Both the position numbers and the translations under genes were made by a program. Positions 1-8,014 of a stretch of 19,431 nucleotides of DNA are shown here, piece after piece (the stretch's first letter is position 1; the number at the start of each line of letters is the position of its first letter). This DNA is from Thermomicrobiales bacterium (GTDB lineage Bacteria > Chloroflexota > Chloroflexia > Thermomicrobiales > UBA6265), in assembly GCA_030446955.1 (NCBI GenBank), contig JAUJMG010000030.1:1-19431 (forward strand), in the 5' to 3' direction. The notes under the pieces were generated by a model. The model saw only the letters and a program-made list of their open reading frames with translations, had not been told where the DNA came from and did no database searches.

Positions 1-980
1 CCCTGCCGCTTGTTGAAGTGAGGGCTGACCCAGTAGTACGGCTTCACGATCACCGGATTGAGGTTCGGATCTCCCTCGATGGCTTCGTACTGATCCGATT
101 CAATCGTGTCCGTAAAGTGGTACTCCCCGGTAATCAGACCGTCGGCGCGAACCGAAGCGTCGGGCACTGGGATGAAATCGATCTGGTCGAGGTACGCCAC
201 CTTTCGCCCAGCCGCCCCGTCGGAGGGGTCGTCGCGGGGAACGTAGCCGTCGTAGCGAGCGAGGCGGATGTACTGGTCGACCTGGTGCTCCTGGAACTTG
301 AACGGCCCCGTGCCGATCAACTGCTCGGCGGTCAAGGCTTCGGTCCCCGCCGCATCCGCGATCTCCGATGGCAGGATGAAGGCCTCGATCAGCGCCAGGA
401 AGTCCAGCAGAACGCCGGTGGGCTGCTTGAAGGTCATCGTAACGGTCGCGGGGTCAGTTTCCTCAATCCGGTCGAGGCGACCGAAGATGAGGCGTCCTCG
501 ACCGGTGAGCGAACCCCAGCGCTTGAGGGAGGCGACCACGTCGGTCGCGGTCATCGGCTTGCCGTTGTGGAAGCTGATGCCCTGACGCAGCTTGAAGGTG
601 TAGGTCAGGCCGTCCTCGCTGATGGTGTGCTGGTCCGCCAGCATGGGCGACGGGGCGAAGTGACTGTTTCGAGCGAAGAGCCCCTCGAACATCTGCTGGG
701 CGACGTTGGAGGTGATCGTGGCAGTGGTGAACATGGCGTCCGCGAGGGACGGCGGCTCGCCGATGATCGCGACTCTCAGGGTGCCGCCCTGCTGCAGTTC
801 CTCGGTCGCCTGACCTCGCAGGGAGCGCTGGGGGATGCCGTAACCGCCGGCTGCAGTAGCGCCGGCCGGATTGGCGAGGGCGAAGGCGCCCGCCGCACCG
901 GCACCAAGGGCGAGCAACTCGCGGCGCGTCAAACTCCGGTCCAGGGGCGTGACTGTCTGACGACGCTTCTGCTCGGTCAT
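1..980 (-). CDS. ABC transporter substrate-binding protein, family 5 (peptide/nickel type), 3' end beyond window
   Basis: Extracellular solute-binding protein that should capture peptides or similar solutes outside the membrane and deliver them to an ABC importer. I translated it from the sequence; about 326 residues are visible and the C-terminus lies beyond position 1. The start is the ATG at 980, preceded by GGAGG with a 5-base spacer. The N-terminus has a twin-arginine signal (TRRELLALG at residues 18-26, then an Ala/Gly-rich hydrophobic stretch). No lipobox Cys is seen, so Tat export is inferred. The mature part shows typical family features: GGTLRVAIIGEPPSLADAMF, then QQMFEGLFAR, LTYTFKLRQGISFHNGKPMT and IGTGPFKF. 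Permease and ATPase genes would be expected further left but are not visible. The substrate cannot be told from sequence; the peptide class is a family-level call. Confidence 0.93.
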   Translation of the reverse strand, partial: MTEQKRRQTVTPLDRSLTRRELLALGAGAAGAFALANPAGATAAGGYGIPQRSLRGQATEELQQGGTLRVAIIGEPPSLADAMFTTATITSNVAQQMFEGLFARNSHFAPSPMLADQHTISEDGLTYTFKLRQGISFHNGKPMTATDVVASLKRWGSLTGRGRLIFGRLDRIEETDPATVTMTFKQPTGVLLDFLALIEAFILPSEIADAAGTEALTAEQLIGTGPFKFQEHQVDQYIRLARYDGYVPRDDPSDGAAGRKVAYLDQIDFIPVPDASVRADGLITGEYHFTDTIESDQYEAIEGDPNLNPVIVKPYYWVSPHFNKRQ

Positions 981-1307
981 GTGCTCCTCCTGTCGTCCGT
1001 CTCAGCGACCATCGCCGTGGGACGGTGGATTCGGCTGTCGGGCCCGCCGGTATCCTACTACAGGAGCATGGGCTACTGGGGCATGGGGGCCGAATGCATG
1101 CCCGAAAACCGGGTGCTCGGCAGGTTGCCGGTCGCGGGCCACAAGGACCTGGCCTTCACCCAGCCGGTTGACCATCTGCGACGGCGCTCTCCCGTATGGT
1201 GCCGGTGGAATGATCCCCGTCCGCAAGGCATCGCTCGCTGGAACGAGCCGATCCAGGCTTCGGTCGGTGTCTCCATCGGACAGCAAGGGTCCCGGGTGCA
1301 TGGGATT
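981..1307. other. Intergenic region upstream of the substrate-binding protein gene; no gene seen
   Basis: This 327-base gap separates the end of the CapA-like gene from the start of the binding-protein gene, both minus strand. Short ORFs cross it on both strands, but none has family features or a good ribosome binding site. On the minus strand a weak -10-like TAGGAT lies at 1057-1052 without a convincing -35, so any promoter call is tentative. A small hairpin (CCCG, AAAAC loop, CGGG) near 1100-1113 lacks a T-run. I tried to match riboswitch and T-box consensus motifs and found none. Confidence 0.4.
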
Positions 1308-2651
1308 CTAGGGCAGGCTCGTCGGGGCAACCGCCGATGCCATGGAAACCACTCCCCGCTCCCCCTCGCGCTCAATCATCGTTCCGAACTCTTCCGAGAG
1401 CGCCGCGAAGCGAGCCAGGATCTCGTTCGCCTCGGTGCCCTCGGCGCGGCGCGGCCGGCCGCGCCGATGGGACGCTTCGCCGTGGCCGAGCGAGATCGGG
1501 ACCACCTCGATCCGATCCAACCGCCCGTTGTCGAAGTGGCAGATGGGCATCACCGTTTGCCAGTACCGCTTGTCAGCCGGGAAACTCTTGGTGTCTCCCC
1601 CGGTGCGGATGCGGAAGAGTTCACTCGGCGTCTTGGACGGGTCGACCCGAAACCGCTCGTAAGCGTCGGCCGGCAGCTTCTGGACCAACTCGTTCTGGCC
1701 GACGAAGTTGCCCAGGCTGTAGAAGATGGGTTTTCCCCGGTAGAGTTCCAGCCCGCGCAGCAGATGAGGACCATGGCCGACGACGACGTCGGCTCCCTCG
1801 TCGATCATGCGATGGGCAAAGTCGCGGACGAACTCGGGCGGATCCTCTTTGTTCGCGCCTTGCTCGTGCCCATGGAAGCTCACTACCAGCGTGTCTGCCC
1901 GGGCGCGCGCATCGCGTGTCCAGGTCACGATGGCCTCGAGATCTTGGGCCTTCGGCACCGTCTTGATCGCGGGCTGGTCCGCTTCGCGGAAGTTCGCATC
2001 GAGGAACGGGAAGATGTCGGCGGTCTCCGGCGGGAAGGCGAATCCAAGGTGGATGCGCTCAAGCCGTTGCTGCTCGAGCCCGAGGCGGTCGGCGATGGTC
2101 CGCAACGCCTGAAGCTGATCACGCGTCACTTCGTGGGTTGTGTCGAAACGCAGTGGGTTGAGACCCGGCCGACCCTGCATGTCCCGTCGCTGATCGCCGG
2201 CTTCTTGTCCCTTTCCGAAGGTGGATGTACAGGCGATCAGGGCCACGCTCCCGGTGCCGTGGTCGAGATAGACCGGCATCCTCGCGTCCGCGAGGTTCCG
2301 CCCGATTCCGGCAAAGGCGACGTCTCGCTGCTCCAGGGCCTCGATCGTCGCCACCAACCCCTCGATGCTGTAGTCCAACGAGTGGTTGTTCGCGCAGGCG
2401 AAAAGGTCGAACCCCATCCCGAGTAGGTCGTCCAGCACCCACGACGGGGCGGCGAGATGGGTGCCGCCGCATTCGACGGCAGGGTAACCTCGAAAGTCGT
2501 TCGGCAGCACCTCCAGATTGGTGAACGCCACGTCCACGCCCCGGATGAGGTCGACGAGCCGTCTGCTCGGCTCGTCCTGATGGACCGAGATGCGGCGCAT
2601 GACGATGCTGTCTCCGGTCAGCGCCAGGCGGAATGTTGACTCGCGATCCAT
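1308..2651 (-). CDS. CapA family protein (poly-gamma-glutamate synthesis-type, metallophosphatase fold)
   Basis: A 447-residue protein of the PGA_cap/CapA family, which has a calcineurin-like metallophosphatase fold. Visible family landmarks in order: LALTGDSIVM (residues 9-18), FTNLEV (43-48), CANNHSLDYSIEGL (86-99), SFHGHEQG (258-265), GADVVVGHGPHLLRGLE (286-302) and PIFYSLGNFVGQ (308-319). Asp14, Asn45, Glu47, Asn89, His90, His260, His262, His293 and His296 fit the metal/phosphoester site of this fold. The start is the ATG at 2651, where the conserved domain begins; the open frame extends to 2831 but that part looks noncoding. AGAAGGG lies just upstream. No signal peptide or membrane segment is seen, unlike membrane-anchored CapA of capsule operons, and no CapB or CapC lies nearby. 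A true capsule role is therefore doubtful; a hydrolase acting on phospho- or gamma-glutamyl-type compounds is equally possible. Confidence 0.9.
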   Translation of the reverse strand: MDRESTFRLALTGDSIVMRRISVHQDEPSRRLVDLIRGVDVAFTNLEVLPNDFRGYPAVECGGTHLAAPSWVLDDLLGMGFDLFACANNHSLDYSIEGLVATIEALEQRDVAFAGIGRNLADARMPVYLDHGTGSVALIACTSTFGKGQEAGDQRRDMQGRPGLNPLRFDTTHEVTRDQLQALRTIADRLGLEQQRLERIHLGFAFPPETADIFPFLDANFREADQPAIKTVPKAQDLEAIVTWTRDARARADTLVVSFHGHEQGANKEDPPEFVRDFAHRMIDEGADVVVGHGPHLLRGLELYRGKPIFYSLGNFVGQNELVQKLPADAYERFRVDPSKTPSELFRIRTGGDTKSFPADKRYWQTVMPICHFDNGRLDRIEVVPISLGHGEASHRRGRPRRAEGTEANEILARFAALSEEFGTMIEREGERGVVSMASAVAPTSLP

Positions 2652-2966
2652 GATCCCTTCTGGTCCTTTCCGCTCATCGCACCGGATGTTGCGCCGTCCC
2701 CTCCGGCAGGAAGCGAGCCCGGTGAGAGGATCCGGTCGCGCTGCCAGGCGCGCTGGTCCAACCAGCGACGCCACTTGGTTTCCGATCAACCGTGGTAGGA
2801 AGCAGCCTGTTCCTCGCGACCGGCAGCCCACGCTGGGCTGAGATCAGGTTCGGCTCCACGGTTCGCAGGGTCGACGGTTCGGGACGTTACCACGACTTGA
2901 CGAAGTTGGGTGCCTGGGTGTTTCTACGGGCAGCGACGGGTGGTCAAGTGATGGGAGGATTCTTCG
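2652..2966. promoter_or_regulatory. Divergent intergenic region between the CapA-like and GGT-like genes
   Basis: This 315-base region must hold the starts of two divergent transcripts. On the plus strand a good -35-like TTGACG lies at 2897-2902, but the -10 about 18 bases later (TTTCTA, 2921-2926) is poor. No clear minus-strand promoter was found. Two perfect hairpins are present: CGCTGG/CCAGCG at 2751-2767 and CAGCCCA/TGGGCTG with a 3-base loop at 2824-2840. GGTTCG occurs three times, at 2847, 2860 and 2876, and could be operator half-sites. No ORF in this region looks like a real gene. Confidence 0.4.
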
Positions 2967-4595
2967 ATGGGGTGGACGAACTATGGGTTAGCCCACCGGC
3001 CGGTCGTCATGGGCACGCGAGGGATGGTGGCCTCGGCCCATCCGCTCGCGTCCGTGGCAGGCCTCCGAACGCTCATGAACGGCGGCAACGCGGTTGACGC
3101 CGCCGTTGCGGTCGCCGCCGCGCTCAACGTCTGCGAGCCGTACATGTCGGGGATGGGCGGACTCGGCTACATGCTCATCTACACGGCCAGGGACCGGGCA
3201 CTGCGCGTGCTCGATTACATCGGGCGGAGCCCCGAGGCAGCGGTACGGGAGGCCTTCTCGTCCCCGGAGGAGAAGGAGGTCGGCCCGAAGTCACCGCTCG
3301 TGCCCGGTTCAGTGGGCGGATGGCTGACCGCGCTGGAAACGCATGGCCGCCTCGATCGAGCGTCAGTCTTCGCTCCCGCCATCGAGTACGCCGAGCAGGG
3401 CGTGCCCATCACCCTTCAGAACGCGAACTTCTTCCGGTTGGCAGAGCCTCGCTTGGCTGACGGCGCACGCGCGACCTTCCTACCGGAGGGGGCGGTGCCC
3501 GTTCCGGGCACCGTCCTCAAGCAGCCGCTGCTCGCCGCGACCTTTCGCGAGATCGTAGCCGGTGGACAGGAGGCGTTCTATCAGGGCGAGATCGGAAAGC
3601 AGATCGTCCGGGCCGTGGCCGAGCAGGGTGGGCTGCTGACCGAGCGCGATCTGGCCGATTTCCGGCCCGAGTGGCAGACGACGGTGAGCATGGCGTACCG
3701 GGGTTACGACATACACACGGCACCGCCGCCCTGCAGCGGGTTCCAGTATCTCCAGACGTTCAACCTGCTGGAGCCCTTCGATCTCCGGGCGATGGGCCAG
3801 AACAGCGCCGACACGCTCCACGTGATGGCCGAGGCGATGAAGCTGGCGACCGCGGACCGGATTGCCTACGCCGCCAAGCCCGACGCGCCGGTCGCGGAAC
3901 TCCTGTCACCGCTGTATGCCGACCAGCGGCGGGCGCTGATTGACCCTGGGCATGCCCTGACGAGCGAGGGGGAGCGCTTCGGAGGTGCTAGGGAGGGAGA
4001 GACCGTCGCCGCCGGGCGGCCGGGCGGACTCAGCCGTGAGTGCACGACGCACTTCGACGTCATCGACGGCGACCGCAACGCCGTCTCCGTGACGCAGAGC
4101 ATCGGCGCCTTCTTCGGCTCCGGCGTGATGGCGGGCGACACCGGCATCATGCTCAACAACTTCAGCTACTGGTTTGACCTCGACCCGGCGAGTCCGAACG
4201 TCATCGCCCCGCGCAAGAAGATCGAGATGTGCATGGCTCCGGCCATGGTGTTCAACAGAGAGCAGCTTTTCCTGGCGATCGGCACGCCCGGCTCCTTCGG
4301 CATCCTGGAGACCACGCCGCAGATGATCTCCAACGTGATCGACCACGGCTTCAGTGTCCAGGCGGCGATCGAGGCCCCGCGCTTCCGCACCTATGAAGGC
4401 ACGCGGATGGAGATCGAAGGCCGGGTCCCGGAAGCGACCCGGGCGGAGTTGGTCCGGCGCGGGCACGACGTGCGGGTGGTCGACGACTGGTCACCTGTAG
4501 TGGGCGGCGGCCAGGGCATCATGATCGACCCGGACAGCGGAGCCCTACTCGGTGGTGCCGATCCGCGCCGGGACGGCTACGCGCTGGGATGGTGA
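2967..4595 (+). CDS. Gamma-glutamyltransferase-family (T03) Ntn-hydrolase, diverged substrate pocket
   Basis: A 542-residue precursor of the GGT fold, normally self-cleaved before a catalytic Thr into two subunits. The ATG at 2967 follows GGGAGGA with 7 bases spacing. The cleavage/nucleophile motif ECTTHFDVID places the likely nucleophile at Thr360. Flanking family features are clear: NGGNAVDAAVAVAAALNV (38-55), SGMGGLGYM (61-69), SVTQSIGAFFGSGV and GTPGSFGI. Several residues that bind the gamma-glutamyl group in E. coli GGT do not align: the Arg of LDFRE is replaced in LDYIGRSPE, the DDF aspartate region reads LNNFSYWFD, and the Ser-Ser before MSP reads Met-Cys. There is no signal peptide. 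It is therefore probably a relative such as an amide or oxamate-type hydrolase rather than classical GGT; that is inference. It is divergent from the CapA-like gene and convergent with the PhzF gene. Confidence 0.9.
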   Translation: MGWTNYGLAHRPVVMGTRGMVASAHPLASVAGLRTLMNGGNAVDAAVAVAAALNVCEPYMSGMGGLGYMLIYTARDRALRVLDYIGRSPEAAVREAFSSPEEKEVGPKSPLVPGSVGGWLTALETHGRLDRASVFAPAIEYAEQGVPITLQNANFFRLAEPRLADGARATFLPEGAVPVPGTVLKQPLLAATFREIVAGGQEAFYQGEIGKQIVRAVAEQGGLLTERDLADFRPEWQTTVSMAYRGYDIHTAPPPCSGFQYLQTFNLLEPFDLRAMGQNSADTLHVMAEAMKLATADRIAYAAKPDAPVAELLSPLYADQRRALIDPGHALTSEGERFGGAREGETVAAGRPGGLSRECTTHFDVIDGDRNAVSVTQSIGAFFGSGVMAGDTGIMLNNFSYWFDLDPASPNVIAPRKKIEMCMAPAMVFNREQLFLAIGTPGSFGILETTPQMISNVIDHGFSVQAAIEAPRFRTYEGTRMEIEGRVPEATRAELVRRGHDVRVVDDWSPVVGGGQGIMIDPDSGALLGGADPRRDGYALGW

Positions 4596-4675
4596 GGCGG
4601 TCGGGGACCTCACGTCAGCCAGCTGTTCTGGGCTTAGCGATGTAGGGCGGGCGTGGTGCGGTCGAGCCGCCGGGG

Positions 4676-5629
4676 TTATCGTCTCGCGTCGTCGTTCCGG
4701 CGCGGTAGCCGTAGCTCGCCCTCCAGCACCGGCACGACCGAGCCGCCAACCTCGATCTCCTCCGTTGGGGTGCCGCCGCGACGGACGCGGATGTGCACGA
4801 AACTTTGCCGCCCCATCTTGGTGCCCTGCTCGCTGACGATTCGGGCGTGGTCGCTGCTGGGGACGAGGCCATAACGGACCAGATAGGCACCAAGCGGTCC
4901 GCTGGCGCTGCCAGTGGCCGGGTCCTCCGGGATGCCGGAGGTGTGAGGGGCGAACATGCGCGAGTAGACCCATTGATTGGACGAGGCGTCGACGCCATCC
5001 GGAGCGAAGATGAACACACCGACCGCCGCCTCGTCGGCGAAGATCGCCAGCAGTGCCGGCACATCCAGCTCCGCGCAGTCCACCGCTTCCCGGTTCCGTA
5101 AGGGGACGTAGAGAAACGGCGAGCCGGTGGACCCGACCACGATCGGCGCGTCGTCGAGGAGATCGGCTGGCGAGAGGCGGAGGGCATGAGCGAGGGCGTC
5201 CCGCTCCAAGAGCTGGGAGCCGAAGGTCGCGGGTGGATGACGCATCCAGAGGAACGCGGGCGCTGCCGGGTCCCCTTCCAGTCGCACCGGCACGGAGCCG
5301 ACCCCTTCCTCAAGGGCCAGATCTGTAGACCCTGTGGGAAGGCGTCCGCTGCTCGCGAGGACAAAGGCGGTGCCGATGGTCGGATGGCCGGCAAAGGCGA
5401 GTTCCCGCGCTGGCGTGAAGATCCGCACCCTCGCCGCGCATGTGGGATCGGTCGGGGGCAGGACGAAGGTCGTCTCGGACAGGTTCATCTCCTTGGCGAT
5501 GGCTTGCATCTCGGCGTCCTGAAGGCCGCTTGCGTCCGGAAAGACAGCGAGCGGATTGCCGCCGAAGATCTGCTCCGTGAAGACATCGACCTGGACGAAG
5601 CGGTAGGCTCGGTGCTGGGGGGTATCCAT
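4676..5629 (-). CDS. PhzF family isomerase/epimerase-like protein
   Basis: A 317-residue member of the PhzF (phenazine biosynthesis-like) family, built on the two-domain diaminopimelate epimerase fold and usually a cytosolic isomerase of uncertain substrate. Signature pieces: VDVFTEQIFGGNPLAVF (14-30), MNLSETTFV with the catalytic Glu52, FAGHPTIGTAFVL (79-91) and EDPATGSASGPLG (235-247). Length is near the family norm of about 260-300. I chose the ATG at 5629, which has GGAG 8 bases upstream; an in-frame TTG at 5653 adds only eight unconserved residues. No other phenazine genes are present, so phenazine synthesis is not implied. It lies 117 bases downstream of the HAD-SerA gene on the same strand and could be co-transcribed with it, although a hairpin lies between them. 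Confidence 0.93.
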   Translation of the reverse strand: MDTPQHRAYRFVQVDVFTEQIFGGNPLAVFPDASGLQDAEMQAIAKEMNLSETTFVLPPTDPTCAARVRIFTPARELAFAGHPTIGTAFVLASSGRLPTGSTDLALEEGVGSVPVRLEGDPAAPAFLWMRHPPATFGSQLLERDALAHALRLSPADLLDDAPIVVGSTGSPFLYVPLRNREAVDCAELDVPALLAIFADEAAVGVFIFAPDGVDASSNQWVYSRMFAPHTSGIPEDPATGSASGPLGAYLVRYGLVPSSDHARIVSEQGTKMGRQSFVHIRVRRGGTPTEEIEVGGSVVPVLEGELRLPRRNDDARR

Positions 5630-5698
5630 CTCGCAGACTCCACGGTCGGGCAAGGGGCAGACGTGGCCGTCAGACTCCCGGAGAGGGACCGTTGGACC

Positions 5699-5717
5699 TG
5701 GCAGGTTCCTCCTGCCA
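5699..5717 (-). terminator. Hairpin between the HAD-SerA and PhzF genes (possible attenuator or terminator)
   Basis: A perfect 7-bp stem, TGGCAGG and CCTGCCA, encloses a 5-base loop. On the minus-strand transcript the loop and adjoining stem read AGGAGGAA. An outer GTTGG/CCAAC pairing is possible as an alternative fold. No T-run follows, so simple intrinsic termination is uncertain; it could also be an RNA-processing or attenuation element. Confidence 0.35.
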
Positions 5718-5746
5718 ACCCGGTGCCCCTGGGCTGATCGTGTGGC

Positions 5747-8014
5747 TCAGCCGACTCCGGAGGTGGTGGCCTGCGGGACAGCGAGGGCAAGTGCAGGGGC
5801 AATGATCGGTCGCGGCTCGGCCGGCGGAAGGGAGACGACGTAGGCGGTTTCCATGCCGGCAATCGCCTTGATCTCCGCCAACGCCTCCTCCGGGATCGCG
5901 TCGTCCACGTTGGTGACCATCAGCGCCTCGCCGCCGCGCTCGTGCCGGCCCACCTGCATGCCGGCGATGTTGACCCCGTAGCGGCCGAGAATCGTGCCCA
6001 TCTGGCCGATCACCCCCGGCTGGTCGCGGTGATGGGTGATCAGGACATCGCCGGCCAGGCCGCGCTCCAGTGAGAAGCGATCCACCTCGATGATGCTCGC
6101 GCTGACCCGGTCCCAGCTCACGGTGACGTGGTGCTGGTTCTCCCCGACCACCTCGAACGAGAACTCCGGGATCCGGGAAGGGTCCGTGTCGCCCGTCGTG
6201 GATCGCACCTGGAGGCCAACTTCCTGGGCCACGAGGCGGGCGTTGACCGGCGTCACCCGGCGGTCGCCCCACCGTTGGAGCGCCTCGCTGAGAGCTGCTC
6301 CCGTGACGTGCTCGACGACGTCGGCGGGGACGAGGCCGCGGACGGCCACGCTGAACTGGGCGGGACGATCCGGCTCAAGGACAGCGATGAGGTGTCCCGC
6401 GGCACTGGCGACCGTGGAGAGGCGCTGGAGATCGGTCGCCTGGACGGACGCCGCCGGCATGTTGACCGCGTTGGCGACGGCTTCTCCCCGCAGGGCAGCG
6501 AGGGTGGAGGAGGCGATGACGGCGCCAACCGCGGCGAGTGCTTCCGCGCTTGACCCGCCGGTGTGCGGCGTGAGGACGGCGTTCGGCAGCCCGAAAAGCG
6601 GGCTCTCCGTGCAGGGCTCGTGCGGGAAGACGTCGACCCCGGCCGCGGCGATGCGGCCGGCCCGGAGAGCCGCCGCGAGGGCCTCCTGGTCCACCACCTC
6701 ACCACGAGCCGCGTTGAGGACGATGGCAGTCGGCTTCAATCGCTCGATCGCCGCCGCGTCCAACATCCTCGTCGTCTCGCGAGTGGCCGGTACGTGGAAC
6801 GTGACCACATCCGACCGATCGAGCAGGGTGAGATAGTCCACGGGCTCGACGCCCAACTCCGTGAAGCGACTCGGGTCGATATAGGGATCGTGGCCGATCA
6901 GCTCCATCTCGAAGGCCCGGAGCCGCTTGGCGACGACGGAGCCGACCCGGCCCAGCCCAACGATGCCGACCGTGCGACCGCGGAGGTCGATGGGCTTATG
7001 TTTTTTGCGCTCCCAGCGTCCGGCATGGGTGGAGGTGTTGGCCTGAGGGAGTTGACGCGTGATCGCCAACAGCAGCGCGATCGTGTGCTCCCCGGCCGAG
7101 TTTGCGTTGGCGCCGGGAGCGTTGAGCACCAGCACTCCGGCCCGGGTGGCAGCCTGAAGGTCAATGTTATCCACCCCAACCCCCGCGCGGGCGACGACGC
7201 GCAGTTTGGGGGCCGCGCCCAGGACCTCCTTGGTGACCTGGGTCTCGCTTCGAATCACGAGCGCATCCGCGTCAGCGATCGCGGCCAGAAGCGCCGGAAG
7301 ATCGGTCCCGTCCACCTCGACGATATCGGCGTGCCGTTCGAGTTCCGCCCGTGCTCCCGGATGCAGGGCGTCGCTGACAACGATCCGGGGCCGGACGGGC
7401 AGGGCACCGAGGGGCGGTAAGGCGGGGACGCCGAGCGCGTTTGGTTTGCCATGGAGGCGTGCCGCGAGCAGGCCGTCGATGCTGGCCAAATCCTCAACTC
7501 GGAGAATCCGATCCTCGAAGCCGTCCGGGCCGTGGTCCGTCGAAGCGAGCAGGAAGCAGGTGATCCCGCTGGCGGCGTAGTTGCGCGCGTGGCGGCCGCT
7601 GTCCTCGATCGCGTAGAGGCAGCCTTGGGCGGTCGCGACCGTCACCTTGTCATCCGCAAAGAAGACCTCGACCTCGGGGAAGTTGTGGCGCTTCAGCCAG
7701 GCGAGGGTCATCGGGGCCGACGCGGCCGGACGGGCCGTGATGACGATCACGTTGTGCCGGCCGATCAGATCTACAACCCGTTGGAGGAACGCGGCGGCGC
7801 TGGGGGCGGGGTTCAGCCGGGATGCCGGTCCGTCGTCACTGTAGACCCAGTCCCGGACGGCATCCGGCACGTGCAGGCCGGCGGAGTCGACGAACGCTCG
7901 CTCGGGCAGCGCGATCCCGAAGCGGTCGGAGGCGGCGCGGGCGAGCGGACGGGGATGCTCGGTGAGGACGCCGTCCAGGTCAACCGCCAGCCGTGTGTCC
8001 CCCTTCGCCAACAT
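5747..8014 (-). CDS. serA: Fusion protein: N-terminal HAD phosphatase domain plus D-3-phosphoglycerate dehydrogenase (SerA, with ASB and ACT domains)
   Basis: A 755-residue protein. Residues 1 to about 185 form a HAD-superfamily domain with all four motifs: VDLDGVLTE (nucleophile Asp12, acid/base Asp14), ITARP (Thr93), ADDK (Lys123) and IEDS (Glu137-Asp138). It most resembles the 5'-nucleotidase-like HADs. Residues about 208-755 are a complete PGDH, which oxidises 3-phosphoglycerate to 3-phosphohydroxypyruvate in serine synthesis: GIVGLGRVGS (350-359), catalytic Arg437 in NAARGEVVD, Glu466 in FPHEP and His484 in TPHTGGS. An allosteric-substrate-binding domain (about 525-650) and an ACT domain (about 655-728) follow. 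The linker (about 190-210) has no ATG, GTG or TTG codon in frame, so an internal start for SerA is unlikely. The start is the ATG at 8014, with GGGAG close upstream; the frame stays open to 8260, but that part looks noncoding. The HAD substrate is unknown. Confidence 0.93.
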   Translation of the reverse strand: MLAKGDTRLAVDLDGVLTEHPRPLARAASDRFGIALPERAFVDSAGLHVPDAVRDWVYSDDGPASRLNPAPSAAAFLQRVVDLIGRHNVIVITARPAASAPMTLAWLKRHNFPEVEVFFADDKVTVATAQGCLYAIEDSGRHARNYAASGITCFLLASTDHGPDGFEDRILRVEDLASIDGLLAARLHGKPNALGVPALPPLGALPVRPRIVVSDALHPGARAELERHADIVEVDGTDLPALLAAIADADALVIRSETQVTKEVLGAAPKLRVVARAGVGVDNIDLQAATRAGVLVLNAPGANANSAGEHTIALLLAITRQLPQANTSTHAGRWERKKHKPIDLRGRTVGIVGLGRVGSVVAKRLRAFEMELIGHDPYIDPSRFTELGVEPVDYLTLLDRSDVVTFHVPATRETTRMLDAAAIERLKPTAIVLNAARGEVVDQEALAAALRAGRIAAAGVDVFPHEPCTESPLFGLPNAVLTPHTGGSSAEALAAVGAVIASSTLAALRGEAVANAVNMPAASVQATDLQRLSTVASAAGHLIAVLEPDRPAQFSVAVRGLVPADVVEHVTGAALSEALQRWGDRRVTPVNARLVAQEVGLQVRSTTGDTDPSRIPEFSFEVVGENQHHVTVSWDRVSASIIEVDRFSLERGLAGDVLITHHRDQPGVIGQMGTILGRYGVNIAGMQVGRHERGGEALMVTNVDDAIPEEALAEIKAIAGMETAYVVSLPPAEPRPIIAPALALAVPQATTSGVG

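Noticed and set aside
1002..1301. 99-residue minus-strand ORF between the CapA-like and substrate-binding protein genes
   Set aside because: No ribosome binding site and no recognisable domain; it is compositionally like noncoding high-GC DNA.
18..2426. An 802-residue open frame on the plus strand
   Set aside because: It runs antisense to the substrate-binding protein and the CapA-like gene, crosses their noncoding gap, and its translation has no domain features; it reflects high-GC codon bias.
2797..2810. SRP-RNA-like GGAAGCAGCC
   Set aside because: The flanking CAGGTCCGGAAGG half and the paired helix needed for an SRP RNA hairpin are absent.
2834..2853. TPP-riboswitch-like GGGCTGAGAT
   Set aside because: The matching downstream ACCTGA element and second stem are missing on the same strand, and the downstream gene is not a thiamine gene.
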